DNA of 64,000 bases from the NCBI RefSeq assembly GCF_016862455.1, contig NZ_BOMZ01000036.1:100596-164595 (forward strand), written 5' to 3'. Origin of the DNA: Actinoplanes utahensis. GTDB taxonomy: Bacteria; Actinomycetota; Actinomycetes; Mycobacteriales; Micromonosporaceae. The position numbers and the translations under genes are program-made. Within the stretch, counting starts at the first letter, position 1; the number at the start of each line of letters is the position of its first letter. The notes under the pieces are model-generated. The model was not told the origin of the DNA. It searched no databases and saw only the letters and a program-made list of their open reading frames with translations. Below, piece after piece: positions 1 to 9,500 of this stretch.

Positions 1-591
1 GCCGGTCCAGACCGCGACGTAATCGTCGCCGTTGCCGCCGTAGACCCGGTTCGACCCGGTCCAGGCCTCGATCCGGTCGTTGCCGTCACCGCCGGAGATC
101 AGATCGTCGCCGTCGTGACCCCAGATGCCGTCGTTGCCGGCGCCGCCGTAGAGGGCGTCCGCTCCGGCGTCACCACCGAGCAGGTCGGCGGCCGTTCCGC
201 CGCCGATGCTGTCGTTGCCGGCGCCGCCACTGGCGTACATCGGCACGCCGGTCTTGTTGGTGATCGTGTCGTTGCCGTCGTAGGTGAGGACGATGACCTG
301 GGTCGGGACCTTGGCCGGCGTGCACCGGACCACGGTGCTGTCCCCGGCGACCGCCCGGCAACCCGCGCCGGCCCGGATCGGGAACTGGTCGTCGATGACG
401 ACGGTGCTGCCGGAGCGGGTCACCACGATCCGGTTCTGCTTGCCGGCGGAGGCCGTGAACTGCACCTTCGTGGTCTGGGTCACGGACGCCACCCCGACCG
501 GGGCGGCCTGTGCGGGCGCGGCCAGAGCGGTGGCGGAGACGGTGGCGAAGAGCGGCACCGCGACTCTGGGCAGCCATGCGGAACGGGACAA
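1..591 (-). CDS. Secreted hemolysin-type calcium-binding repeat protein (C-terminus outside window)
   Basis: The reading frame is open from a TTG start at 591 to the window edge, giving 197 residues. A GGGAGGG ribosome site sits 6 bases before the TTG, and no ATG or GTG serves better. Residues 1-30 form a signal peptide (basic start, hydrophobic LFATVSATALAA, AQA cleavage). After an approximately 80-residue beta-rich region, residues 120-197 contain repeats of the type GGAGNDSI, GGDAGADALYG, GGAGNDGIWG and GGDGNDRI. This is the nonapeptide RTX pattern GGxGxDxLx, which binds calcium in a beta-roll. The protein is therefore predicted to be exported and to fold on calcium outside the cell. What the missing C-terminus does is unknown, so no enzymatic role is claimed. 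Confidence 0.8.
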   Translation of the reverse strand, partial: MSRSAWLPRVAVPLFATVSATALAAPAQAAPVGVASVTQTTKVQFTASAGKQNRIVVTRSGSTVVIDDQFPIRAGAGCRAVAGDSTVVRCTPAKVPTQVIVLTYDGNDTITNKTGVPMYASGGAGNDSIGGGTAADLLGGDAGADALYGGAGNDGIWGHDGDDLISGGDGNDRIEAWTGSNRVYGGNGDDYVAVWTG

Positions 592-635
592 CGTGGACCC
601 TCCCCTGGGATCCGGCGGCCCCTGCGCCGCACGGT

Positions 636-1487
636 TCAGAGATCGTAGTTGGTCATCGATGTCTCACGCTGCCCCGGGCCGGGTGCTGTCGTCCGCTTCG
701 GCTTGAGGACGGCTGCGAGGCTGGACAGCCAGCGCTTCCGCTCGTACACCGCGGGGGTCTGCTCCTCGGGCGCCGGCGCAGCCGGTGTGATCACGACCGG
801 TCCCCGGACCTGCCGCAACCGGGCCGCGAACACCGCCATGCTGTCGATCGCCGGGACCGGCGTGAGCACCTCGTCGAGAAGCCCGGTCAGACCCGGCCAG
901 AATGCGATGATCCGGTCGTCGTCCTCGCCCCGGCCCGGCCATGGCCCGCCGGTGAGCAGGCGGAACAGCACCGCCCCGAGATCGGTCACGTCCCCGCTGA
1001 TCGTCGGCGCGGGCGTGCCGGCCGGGCGTGGCTCCATGAAGTCGCTGATCATCGGGATGCCGGTGGCGCTGACCAGCACCGACTCCAGCCGGATCCGGCC
1101 GTGCACCATCGGCGGGCGCATCGCATGCGCCCAGGCCAGCGCGTCGGCCAGGGTGATCACCAGGTGCAGGGCTTCGGCCGGGGTGTGCGGCACGTCGGCG
1201 AGCGGGCTGCCGTCGATCAGGTCGAGGGCGAGCCAGGGGCGCCCGGTCGCGGTGATCCCACCGGCGCGGACCGGCACGATCGACGCGTTGCTGCCCAGTC
1301 CGACCGAGGCGGCGATGAAGGTGGCGAAGGCGGCCTCGTCGGCCCGGCCCGCCGCGAACCGGTGGTAGAGCTTGAGCACGGCCCACCGGCCGGCCCGGTC
1401 GTCCCACGCCCGGTAGCGGTCGGCGTCCGGACCGGTCCCGATCCGTTCCAGGCGGCTGTAGCCGGCCGGGGTGTCGATGCCCGCCAC
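636..1487 (-). CDS. Serine/threonine kinase-like protein, probable pseudokinase
   Basis: A 283-residue protein with a protein-kinase fold over about residues 8-240 and a basic C-terminal tail. The lysine of the VAIK-type strand is present (WAVLKLYHRF, K39). The catalytic loop reads VHGRIRLESVL (about 128-138), where kinases have HRDLKxxN, so the catalytic aspartate and the loop asparagine are missing. The metal-binding DFG is DFM (149-151). The glycine loop is incomplete (IGTGPDA). These changes suggest a protein that binds rather than phosphorylates. There is no transmembrane segment or PASTA domain. The neighbouring RTX-like gene is on the same strand 44 bases downstream and could be co-transcribed. 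The kinase fold is confident; inactivity is inferred from the missing residues. Confidence 0.75.
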   Translation of the reverse strand: MAGIDTPAGYSRLERIGTGPDADRYRAWDDRAGRWAVLKLYHRFAAGRADEAAFATFIAASVGLGSNASIVPVRAGGITATGRPWLALDLIDGSPLADVPHTPAEALHLVITLADALAWAHAMRPPMVHGRIRLESVLVSATGIPMISDFMEPRPAGTPAPTISGDVTDLGAVLFRLLTGGPWPGRGEDDDRIIAFWPGLTGLLDEVLTPVPAIDSMAVFAARLRQVRGPVVITPAAPAPEEQTPAVYERKRWLSSLAAVLKPKRTTAPGPGQRETSMTNYDL

Positions 1488-2079
1488 TTGTCACCACCCC
1501 TCGACGAAACTTCGGACTACGGATCTCACCGCAGGCGCACCGGCAGTGGCAACGGCCTCTCAGTCACCAAGATCAACCGAAGATCCTTGCAGGTCCCGGA
1601 CGGGAAGACCGCCGGAGTCTGCCGGTGGTCCCCGTCACCGAGGTGGCCGCGGTCACGCACAGGTGCAGTATCTCGCGACCGGACCGCTCGTGGTAGCGGT
1701 GCACCGTGTCGGAGATCTGATGTGGACCGTCGGCCAGAGGGCCGGCGCACGGGAGACCGTCGCGCCGCCGGCCTGTGACAGGTCCTCGGCGGCGACGTGC
1801 GGGGCGGGTTTCCTGGACTTGCGGCATGGCCGATGTCACGCGCGACGAACAACTCGCCGCGCGGCGATCTCGTGGGCTTAGCCCGCCTCGGCGCGGCTCT
1901 GCGCGCCGCCGACGGCGGCCGCTCTGCCTGGATGGGCGAGCTCGCCCGCGACTGATGCTCTCCACGAGCGGCCGACCGGCGCGCCACGTGGGCGCAGAAC
2001 CCTGAACTACACGGACCGCTCCGGTCCCGCTGCCCCGCCCCGGGCCCCGGGCGTGATCCGCCCCCGAACGCGGGTGGGC
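1488..2079. other. Long stretch without a supportable gene, probably decayed coding sequence
   Basis: Nearly 600 bases without a convincing gene. Two short stretches have protein-like composition. On the minus strand, about 1573-1750 encodes a segment containing ADGPHQISDTVHRYHERSG. On the plus strand, ATG 1833 to TGA 1955 encodes 40 residues containing GDLVGLARLGAALRAADGG. Neither has a good ribosome site or a recognisable family, and each runs into low-complexity arginine/proline sequence. I read them as remnants of lost genes. Confidence 0.35.
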
Positions 2080-2109
2080 CGGTCCGTGGGCATCGTCGAC
2101 CACGGACCG
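2080..2109 (-). terminator. Hairpin terminator after the sugar operon
   Basis: CGGTCCGTGG (2080-2089) pairs perfectly with CCACGGACCG (2100-2109) across a 10-base loop, 15 bases beyond the stop codon of the sugar isomerase gene. There is no U-tract, as is usual for actinobacterial hairpin terminators. Confidence 0.55.
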
Positions 2110-2124
2110 GAGTCTGTTACCCGA

Positions 2125-2916
2125 TCAGATGCTCTGGTACCCGGCGATGGTGTCGGCCAGGATCTCCCGGCCGGGCCGCTGCCAGAGCTCCTCGTTCATC
2201 ACTTCCACCTCGATCGGGCCGGTGTACCCGGCCCTCTCCACCGCGACGTGGAAGGCGCGCATGTCGATGCAGCCGTCGCCGGGCAGGCCGCGGCCGGTGA
2301 GCACACCGGCCGGCAGCGGGGTGATCCAGTCGGCGAGCTGGTAGATGGCGATCCGCTCGCCGGCCTGCTCGATCTTCGGCAGCACGGTGTCGTCCCACCA
2401 CAGGTGGTAGGTGTCGACGGTGACGCCGACCTGGCCGGCCGGGTGCTGCTCGGCGATCGCGATCGCCTGGTCCCAGGTGTTGATCACGCAGCGGTCGGCG
2501 GCGTACATCGGGTGCAGCGGCTCGATCGCCAGGGTGACCCCGGCGGCGGCCGCGTGCGGCACCAGTTGGGCGATCGCGTCGGCGACGTGCTCCCGTGCGC
2601 CGGCGATGTCCTTCGAGCCCTCCGGCAGGCCGCCGGAGACCAGGACCAGCACCGACGTGCCCAGCGCGGCGGCTTCGTCGATGGCCCGGCGGTTGTCGTC
2701 GAACCAGCCGTCGAGCTGGAAGAAGCCGCTGCGGCAGAGCGTGGTCACGGACAGGCCGGCGTCGCGGACCAGAGCGGCGGAACGCTCCAGGCCGTACTCC
2801 TGGACCGGCTCGCGCCACAGCGCGACCTTGTCGACGTCCGCCTCGACCAGGCCCTTGACCAGGTCGGTCAGCTCCCAGTGCTTGGCGGTGATCTGGTTGA
2901 AGGAGAAGCGGCTCAT
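2125..2916 (-). CDS. Sugar phosphate isomerase/epimerase (xylose isomerase-like TIM barrel)
   Basis: A 263-residue soluble protein of the AP-endonuclease-2 / xylose-isomerase-like TIM-barrel family, close to the usual 260-290 residue length. It starts with a barrel strand containing FSFNQITAK and has barrel segments such as LAIEPLHPMYA, GVTVDTYHLWWD and GPIEVEVMNEE that carry the metal-ligand type residues E, D, H and E seen in this family. It is the last gene of a three-gene operon: its ATG overlaps the stop of the DUF993 gene (ATGA). In this context it probably isomerises or epimerises a keto-sugar or inositol-derived intermediate produced by the upstream dehydrogenase. The substrate cannot be read from the sequence. 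Confidence 0.85.
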   Translation of the reverse strand: MSRFSFNQITAKHWELTDLVKGLVEADVDKVALWREPVQEYGLERSAALVRDAGLSVTTLCRSGFFQLDGWFDDNRRAIDEAAALGTSVLVLVSGGLPEGSKDIAGAREHVADAIAQLVPHAAAAGVTLAIEPLHPMYAADRCVINTWDQAIAIAEQHPAGQVGVTVDTYHLWWDDTVLPKIEQAGERIAIYQLADWITPLPAGVLTGRGLPGDGCIDMRAFHVAVERAGYTGPIEVEVMNEELWQRPGREILADTIAGYQSI

Positions 2917-4052
2917 CCGACGTTCACCTCGAAGAAGCGGTTCGCCCGGTGGGCGGCCAGATCCGGATCGGCCAGCAGCCCGGCGGCGTCGGCCAGTTCG
3001 ATCAGCTCGGCGAAGTGCCGCACCGACCGGCCCGATTGGAGGCCCCCGACCATCGTGAAGTGGTCCTGGTGGCCGTTGAGCCAGGCGAGGAAGACGATGC
3101 CGGTCTTGTAATAGAACGTCGGCTTCTTGAAGATGTGCCGGGACAGCGGGACCGTCGGAGCGAAGATCCGGTCGTATTCGTCCAGGTCACCGCGGTCCAG
3201 GGCGGCGAACGCGGCGGCGGCGGCCGGGGCGATCGCGGCGAAGATGCCGAGCAGCGCGTCCGAGTGACCCTGCTCGTCGCCCCGGATCAGCCGCGGATAG
3301 TTGAAGTCGTCGCCGGTGTAGAGGCGGACGCCCGCCGGGAGCCGGCGACGCAGGTTGATCTCGTGGTCCGCGTCCAGGAGCGAGATCTTGATGCCGTCGA
3401 CCTTGGCCGGGTTGGCGTTGATCAGCTCCAGCACCGTCTCGGTGGCTTTGTCCACGTCGGACGAGCCCCAGTAGCCTTCGAGCGCGGGGTCGAACGCGGT
3501 GCCCAGCCAGTGCAGGACCACCGGCTTGTCCGAGGCGTCCAACAGGTCGCCGTAAATGCGGAGATAGTCGTCGGCGTGCTGAGCGGTGGCCGCCATGTGA
3601 CGACTGCACATCAGCACCGGCGAGGCGCCCGCCGCCAGAACGTCGGCGAGCTGCTCCTGATAGGCCGCCTGGATCTCGGAGAGCGTCGCCGCCCCCGGTG
3701 CCAGCTGATCGGTCGCGACCCCCGCGACGATCTTGCCGCCGACCGAGAGCGCCTCCGCCGAGGAGCGCCGGACCAGCTCTTTCGTCGCCGCGTAGTCCAG
3801 GCCCATGCCGCGCTGTGCGGTGTCCATCGCCTCGGCGACCCCGAGACCGTGCGACCACAGGTGGTGCCGGAAGGCCAGGGTCTTCTCCCAGTCGAGGACC
3901 GCCGGTTCCCCGGGCGCGTTCTCGGCGCGCGGGTCGGCGACGACGTGGGCGGCGGCGTACGCGATCCGGCTGCTCGGCGCGTCGACCGGCTTGACCCAGC
4001 TCTTCGCGGAGAGTGTCAGCCTCCGCCCGTCGGGCAGGTCGACCGTGCTCAC
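2913..4052 (-). CDS. DUF993 family protein (dihydrodipicolinate synthase-like aldolase)
   Basis: 379 residues from a GTG start that overlaps the TGA of the upstream oxidoreductase gene by four bases (GTGA). A longer open frame exists upstream but lies antisense within that gene and is not protein-like. The DUF993 family is related to class I aldolases of the dihydrodipicolinate synthase group and recurs beside Gfo/Idh dehydrogenases and sugar isomerases in actinobacterial sugar clusters. Supporting stretches are VDGIKISLLD (the strand that normally carries the Schiff-base lysine), RLYTGDDFNYPRLI and the C-terminal DPDLAAHRANRFFEV. The role is probably cleavage or retro-aldol processing of the dehydrogenated sugar. 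Family assignment is firm; the reaction is inference. Confidence 0.85.
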   Translation of the reverse strand: MSTVDLPDGRRLTLSAKSWVKPVDAPSSRIAYAAAHVVADPRAENAPGEPAVLDWEKTLAFRHHLWSHGLGVAEAMDTAQRGMGLDYAATKELVRRSSAEALSVGGKIVAGVATDQLAPGAATLSEIQAAYQEQLADVLAAGASPVLMCSRHMAATAQHADDYLRIYGDLLDASDKPVVLHWLGTAFDPALEGYWGSSDVDKATETVLELINANPAKVDGIKISLLDADHEINLRRRLPAGVRLYTGDDFNYPRLIRGDEQGHSDALLGIFAAIAPAAAAAFAALDRGDLDEYDRIFAPTVPLSRHIFKKPTFYYKTGIVFLAWLNGHQDHFTMVGGLQSGRSVRHFAELIELADAAGLLADPDLAAHRANRFFEVNVG

Positions 4053-5191
4053 AGCGCGATCCGCTGACCGGTACGGGCCGACTCCAGACCGGCCTCGGCC
4101 AGGCGCACGCCCCGGGCGCCGGCGGCGAAGTCCCAGTGGAACGCCTCGCCCGCGACGACGTGCCGCAGGAACGCTTCCCACTGGATCTTGAAGCCGTTGT
4201 CGAACTCCTCGTTGTCCGGCACCTCGGTCCACTCGTCGCGGAACGACTTGCCGGTCAGCGGCAGGTCCGGGTTCCAGACCGGCTTCGGCGTGCCCGCCCG
4301 GTGCTGGAACTTGCAGCCGCGCAGGCCGGCGACGGCGCTGCCGTGCGTGCCGTCGACCTGGAACTCGACCAGCTCGTCCCGGTTGACCCGGACCGTCCAG
4401 GAGGAGTTGAGCTGGGCGATGATGTTGCCCTCCAGCTCGAAGATCGCGTAGGCGGCGTCGTCGGCGTCGGCCAGGTACGTCTCGCCGCGCTCGTCGACCC
4501 GCTCGGTGATGTGGGTCGCGGTGGTCGCCTGCACCGTGCGGACGTTGCCGAACAGCTCCTCGAGCACGTAGTTCCAGTGCGGGAACATGTCCATCACGAT
4601 GCCGCCGCCGTCGGCGAGCCGGTAGTTCCAGCTGGGGCGCTGCGCTACCTGCCAGTCACCCTCGAAGACCCAGTAGCCGAACTCGCCGCGCACCGACAGG
4701 ATCTGGCCGAAGAAGCCGCCGTCGATGAGGCGCTTGAGCTTGCGCAGACCGGGCAGGAACAGCTTGTCCTGGACGACGCCGTTCTTGATGTTCGCGGCGG
4801 TGGCCAGCTCGGCCAGCTCCAGCGACGCGGCGGAGCTCTCGGCGAGCGGCTTCTCGGTGTAGACGTGCTTGCCGGCCGCGATGGCCTGGCGGATCGCCTT
4901 CTCCCGCTGCTGGGTCACCTGGGCGTCGAAGTAGATCTCCACGTCCGGGCGGGCCAGGGCCGCGTCCAGGTCGGTGGTCCACTCGGTGAGGCCGTGCTGG
5001 GCCGCGATCGCGGCCAGCTTGTCCGGGTCACGGCCGACCAGGACGAGCTCGGGCCAGATGTGGCCGCCACCGGCCAGCGGCACGCCACCCTGCTCGCGGA
5101 TGGCAAGCAGCGACCGAACCAGGTGCTGCCGATAACCCATCCGGCCGGTCACCCCGTTGATGGCGATACCGATCGATCTACGCGCTGCCAT
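4049..5191 (-). CDS. Gfo/Idh/MocA family NAD(P)-dependent sugar oxidoreductase
   Basis: 380 residues. The N-terminus is a Rossmann fold with a GxxGxxG-type turn (residues 13-19, GVTGRMG), and the family signature EKP lies at 113-115 (VYTEKPLAES), where the lysine helps bind cofactor and substrate. The C-terminal half is the alpha/beta substrate domain. It is the first gene of the operon with DUF993 and sugar isomerase genes. The ATG at 5191 has a GGAGGGG ribosome site 7 bases upstream. Likely reaction: oxidation of a hydroxyl on a cyclic sugar or inositol using NAD(P). Control is probably by a LacI-family repressor, because a perfect palindrome of that type lies 24 bases upstream of the start codon. 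Confidence 0.88.
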   Translation of the reverse strand: MAARRSIGIAINGVTGRMGYRQHLVRSLLAIREQGGVPLAGGGHIWPELVLVGRDPDKLAAIAAQHGLTEWTTDLDAALARPDVEIYFDAQVTQQREKAIRQAIAAGKHVYTEKPLAESSAASLELAELATAANIKNGVVQDKLFLPGLRKLKRLIDGGFFGQILSVRGEFGYWVFEGDWQVAQRPSWNYRLADGGGIVMDMFPHWNYVLEELFGNVRTVQATTATHITERVDERGETYLADADDAAYAIFELEGNIIAQLNSSWTVRVNRDELVEFQVDGTHGSAVAGLRGCKFQHRAGTPKPVWNPDLPLTGKSFRDEWTEVPDNEEFDNGFKIQWEAFLRHVVAGEAFHWDFAAGARGVRLAEAGLESARTGQRIAL

Positions 5192-5214
5192 GTGGAACCC
5201 CTCCGGCGGTCATG

Positions 5215-5230
5215 AGGAAAGCGCTTTCCT
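5215..5230 (-). promoter_or_regulatory. LacI-family operator upstream of the sugar operon
   Basis: AGGAAAGCGCTTTCCT is a perfect 16-base palindrome with the central CG step and AAAGCGCTTT core typical of LacI/GalR-family operators. It lies between the divergently unrelated region and the ATG of the Gfo/Idh gene. No lacI-type gene lies in the window, so the repressor is encoded elsewhere. Confidence 0.75.
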
Positions 5231-5423
5231 GCTGCTGGCAGCGTAGGCGGCCAAACGCCTTCCGACAAGTGCCCGGTTCCGCCCACCGAGCCGGTCGGGC
5301 ATCCCGGCATTTCCGCCGTTTCTCCCCGGGCCTCGATGAAACCGCTGGTGAACGGCTCCCCGGCGAACCACGGGAGAAGGTCGACATCCCGCCCGGACCG
5401 CTCAGGTACGGCCGCATCAGCGG

Positions 5424-6518
5424 CTAACCGATCTCCTTCCGCACCAGGGCCGCCGCGGCGGCCACGTCCGCGGCCGTCCACTCCAGAGCCGGCTCCGCCA
5501 CCGTGACCTCGGTCATCGCGTAACCGGGCACGTCCGCGTCCACCCAGCCGCCGGCGAACCAGACCCGCTCCCGCTCGGCGACCCTCAGAACGGCCTCACC
5601 GAGCACCGCCGCCGGGTACGGCAACCAGAGACGGAACTGATGGGTGTGCGGTGGGTGCGGAAAGACCCGGGCGCCGGGGACGGAGGCGAGAGCGTCGGCG
5701 ATCGTACGGGCGTGACCGACGTACTCCCGCAGCCGCGGCAACTCCCGGTCGAGCCCCGCCAGAGCCGACAGCGCCGCCGGGAACTGCTGGTAGATCGTCC
5801 CGCCGAACCGGTGCCGCCAGGGCCGGGCATAGTTCGCGAGGTCGGCCGTGCCGGCCAGAACCGCGCCGCTGATCCCGCCCAGCGACTTGTAGAACGAGAC
5901 GTAGACGCTGTCCGCCAGCGCCACCACCTCGCGCAGCGCGCGGCCCAGATGCGGCGTCGACTCCCAGATCCGGGCGCCGTCGAAATGCACCCGCGCGCCG
6001 ATCGCCCGGGCCGCGCCGCAGACCGCGACCAGCTCCTCCCACGACGGCAGCACGAAACCGGCGTCACGCAGCGGCAACTCGACGACCACGGTGCTCACCG
6101 GCTCACCCAGGGCGGCGATCTCGGCGGCGGTCGGATTGCGCGGCCGGTCCGTCGACGTGATCCCGCGCAGGCCGCTGAGCTCGGCGTACGCATGCCGTTC
6201 GTGCATCTCCTGATGGCCGAGCGGATGCAGAGCGGCGGCCGGGATGCCGGTGCGGTCGGCGCCGTACCGCAACGCCACCTGCTGGGCCATCGTCCCGGTC
6301 GGGAAGAGCACCGCGGCCTCCGTGCCGAGCAACCCGGCCACCCGCTCCTCCAGCGCCTCGACCGGCCCGCCACCGTAGAAGTCCGGCCAACCGTCCAGGT
6401 CGGCGGCGGTCTCCAGGTCCGCAAGCCGCTCCCGCATCGTCTTCGGGCGGACGCCGGAGAGGATCCGGTCACTGGACCGCATCGCGTTCAGGCGCCGCAG
6501 CTTGAGATCGTCGGACAT
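5424..6518 (-). CDS. Low-specificity L-threonine aldolase / beta-eliminating lyase family
   Basis: 364 residues from ATG 6518. The frame stays open further upstream, but that part is antisense to the WGR gene and has low complexity. It is a PLP-dependent fold-type I enzyme. The cofactor lysine is K211 in VSFYKSLGG, and the PLP-nitrogen-binding aspartate and nearby arginine are D180 and R183 in HFDGARIW. These match the threonine aldolase group, which splits L-threonine or allo-threonine into glycine and acetaldehyde. Family length is 330-370. It is a monocistronic gene diverging from the WGR-DUF4132 gene across 58 bases. A related beta-eliminating activity cannot be excluded. Confidence 0.85.
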   Translation of the reverse strand: MSDDLKLRRLNAMRSSDRILSGVRPKTMRERLADLETAADLDGWPDFYGGGPVEALEERVAGLLGTEAAVLFPTGTMAQQVALRYGADRTGIPAAALHPLGHQEMHERHAYAELSGLRGITSTDRPRNPTAAEIAALGEPVSTVVVELPLRDAGFVLPSWEELVAVCGAARAIGARVHFDGARIWESTPHLGRALREVVALADSVYVSFYKSLGGISGAVLAGTADLANYARPWRHRFGGTIYQQFPAALSALAGLDRELPRLREYVGHARTIADALASVPGARVFPHPPHTHQFRLWLPYPAAVLGEAVLRVAERERVWFAGGWVDADVPGYAMTEVTVAEPALEWTAADVAAAAALVRKEIG

Positions 6519-6576
6519 CTGCGGATGATCGCACGGGCAGCGGATTTTGTCGGACCTTGTCGATACTGTGCGCGCC

Positions 6577-9500
6577 ATGCGGAGTTTCGAGTTCGTCGCG
6601 GGCGGGTCGGCGAAGTTCTGGGAGATCGAGCGGGCCGGGCGGGATGTCAGCGTGCGGTTCGGGCGGATCGGCACGCAGGGGCAGACAAGCGTCAAGTCGC
6701 TGCCTGACGAGGCTGCCGCGATCACCCACGAAACCAACCTGATCAACGACAAACTGCGCAAGGGGTACGTGGAAACGTCCGCCCCCATCCCCTCCGCCGC
6801 CGCACCGGCCGCACCACCGGTGCCCTCCGGTCCGGTCGCCGCTGCCGCACCGCCCTCGCCCTCGGGTTCCATCGCCACCGCGGCGCCGGCCGCGGATGAT
6901 GATGTTCTGGTCATTCCGCCGGCCTGGCTTCGTCATCGGGCGGCTCGCCGGGGCAGCACCGGCCTGAGCCGGTTCGCGCCGAGCGCGAAAGCGCGGGCCG
7001 CCGTCGAAGCCAAGATCGCCCTCAACCCGGGGCGGGTCCGGAAGATCCTCGGCGCACCGACCACCCCCGCGCCGATCCGCCTGGCCGCGCGCGCTTACCT
7101 GGGCGCTGCGGCGGACGCGACACCGCTCGGCGCGGCGGCCGTCGCGGCCGTCGCCGAGTCGGCCCGCTGGGATGACTCCTCGGCCGCCGACGCGTTCGTC
7201 GACGTCTGGATCCGGGAGCGTGGTCTCGTCTTCGCCGCCGAGGCCGTGGTCACCATGGCATCGCTGGTCATCGTCGACGACCGGAAGCACACAAGCCAGC
7301 GACTCGACACCGATCAGGGTGTCCGCCACCGACGCCCGCACGAGGTGGGACGCGCATGGCAGGGTTCGCTGTTGCGGATGGTCCTGCGGGTTCGGCAGGC
7401 CCTCGCCACCGCCTCCGACAGCGACCACGCGGCGGTCGTCGCCGCTCTCCGGCCCCTGCGGGCGGAGCATCCCTGCACCCGGGCCGCCACCGCTGTTCTC
7501 GTCCCGGAGCAACGGGAGTGGATCGCGGAGGAGACGGCGGCTGCCGTCGCCACCGGCGACTCGTTTCTGGCGGGCGCGCTGTTGTCCGCGGTCAGCACCG
7601 AGGCCGACGTCCGGGCGCTGTACCCGGTCGCCAACGAATACATGCTGGTCTTCTCCCTCGCCCCGCTGCTCACCCTGCTCGACGGGGCCGGTCCGGCGGC
7701 CGCGCCGGCGCTGTTCCATTGGTTCGACGAGGCGTTCGATGACGCCGAGTCCAAACGGCGACTGTTGTCGGTGCTCGCGCTGATCCCCGGTGACGAGGTG
7801 ACCCGCGGGCTGATCGAGCGGATCAGCGTCCGCCACGTCACTCCCGCCCTGCTGGAGCACGCCGATCGGTTCCCCGCCCGGGTGTTGCGCCTGCTCGCCG
7901 AGCATCCCGGTGCGCGTGCCGTCGACGACCTGCTCCGTGGGCATCTGCTGAAACACCGCGACCTGGCCGACCGGGTCGTTCCGGACCTCAGCCCCGCCGC
8001 GGCGGACCGGATCGGGCGGATCCTGGCCGACGAGGCCGCGGCGGTCCCGCCCGCACCCCTCTCCGCGGTGCCCGCGCTGCTCGCCGACCCGCCGTGGAAA
8101 CACGTCACCCCGCCGGCGAAACCGATCGTCATCTCCGGCCTGACCTGCGACGACCCGGCGACCCTCGACTGGCCGGCCGGCGAGCGGGAGCGGTGGTCCC
8201 AGACCCGGATCCATCGGGACGGCGGCGCCCGTGAGTGGGCGACCCACGCGAGCCGGATGGCCGTCACCCGCCTGGACGCACGGGAGGCCGCCATCCTGTT
8301 CCTGGACGCGCCGGAGGAGACCGCTCGGCAGGCGATGCGCGACTGGCAGCCCGGCAACGTCTGGGACGCGGGCAGTCACATGCGGCCGGTCGCCGCCCGC
8401 TACGGGCTGGACGCGCTGCCGGCGCTGCTGCGGCTGGCACGCCGGGGGCCGAGCGAGATGGCCGACATGATGCTGCCGTTCGCCGCGCCGGAGGTCGCCG
8501 TGCTGGCAGCGGATTGGCTGGCCCGGCTCAAGTCACTCCGGGAGACCGCCCTGGAGTGGCTGCTCCGGCACCCGGTCGTGGCCGCCCGGGCTCTGATCCC
8601 ACCGGCGCTCGGCAAAATCGGAACGGCGCGCAGGCAGGCGGAGAACGCGCTGCTCGCCCTGCACGCCAACGGCCACACCGCGACCGTGCGCGCAGCCGCC
8701 GAGAGTTACGGCGAGGCGGTGTCGGCAGCCGTCGAGCCCCTTCTCGCCACCGATCCGGCTGCGATCCTTCCCACCCGGATCCCGGAGGCGCCGGCCTGGG
8801 CGACGGCGGGTCTGCTCCGGCCGGTGCTGCTGCGTGACGGCTCCGGGACACTGCCGGACGAGGCGGTGACCAACCTGGTCGTCGCGTTGGCGATGTCCCG
8901 CCTCGATACGCCGTACCCCGGTCTCGATCTGGTCCGGGACGCCTGCGAGCCGTCGAGTCTCGCCGAGTTCGCCTGGAGCCTGTTCGAGCAGTGGCAGGCC
9001 GCCGGGGCGAACGCGAAGGAGAACTGGGCACTCGACGCCCTCGGACTGCTCGGCGACGACGAGACGGTGCGGCGGCTCTTCCCGCTGATCCTCGCGTGGC
9101 CCGGCGAGAGCGGCCACAACAAGGCCGTCACCGGGCTGCGGGTGCTGACCACGATCGGCAGCGACGTCGCCCTCATGCACCTGTACGGCATCGCCCAGCG
9201 ATCCCGATTCACCGGCCTGAAGAACGCCGCCCGGGAGAAGATGGCCGAGGTCGCGGACGCCCTCGGGCTCACCGCCGAGCAACTGGCCGACCGCCTGGTC
9301 CCGGATTTCGGCCTGGACGCCGACGGCAGTCTGCGCCTGGACTACGGCCCGCGGCAGTTCGTGGTCGGTTTCGACGAGCAGCTCAAACCGTTCGTGACGG
9401 ACTCGGCCGGCAAACGGCTCAAGGCCCTGCCCAAACCCGGCGCCAAGGACGATCCGGAGCTGGCACCGGCCGCCTGTCAGCGCTTCACCGCCTTGAAGAA

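Noticed and set aside
4053..4232. 60-residue N-terminal extension of the DUF993 protein
   Set aside because: It overlaps the oxidoreductase coding sequence and is arginine-rich; the GTG at 4052 overlaps the stop as GTGA and gives the family length.
6519..6914. N-terminal extension of the threonine aldolase
   Set aside because: The frame is open for about 132 more codons, but they are antisense to the WGR gene start, alanine/glycine-rich and not seen in the family; ATG 6518 gives the normal length.
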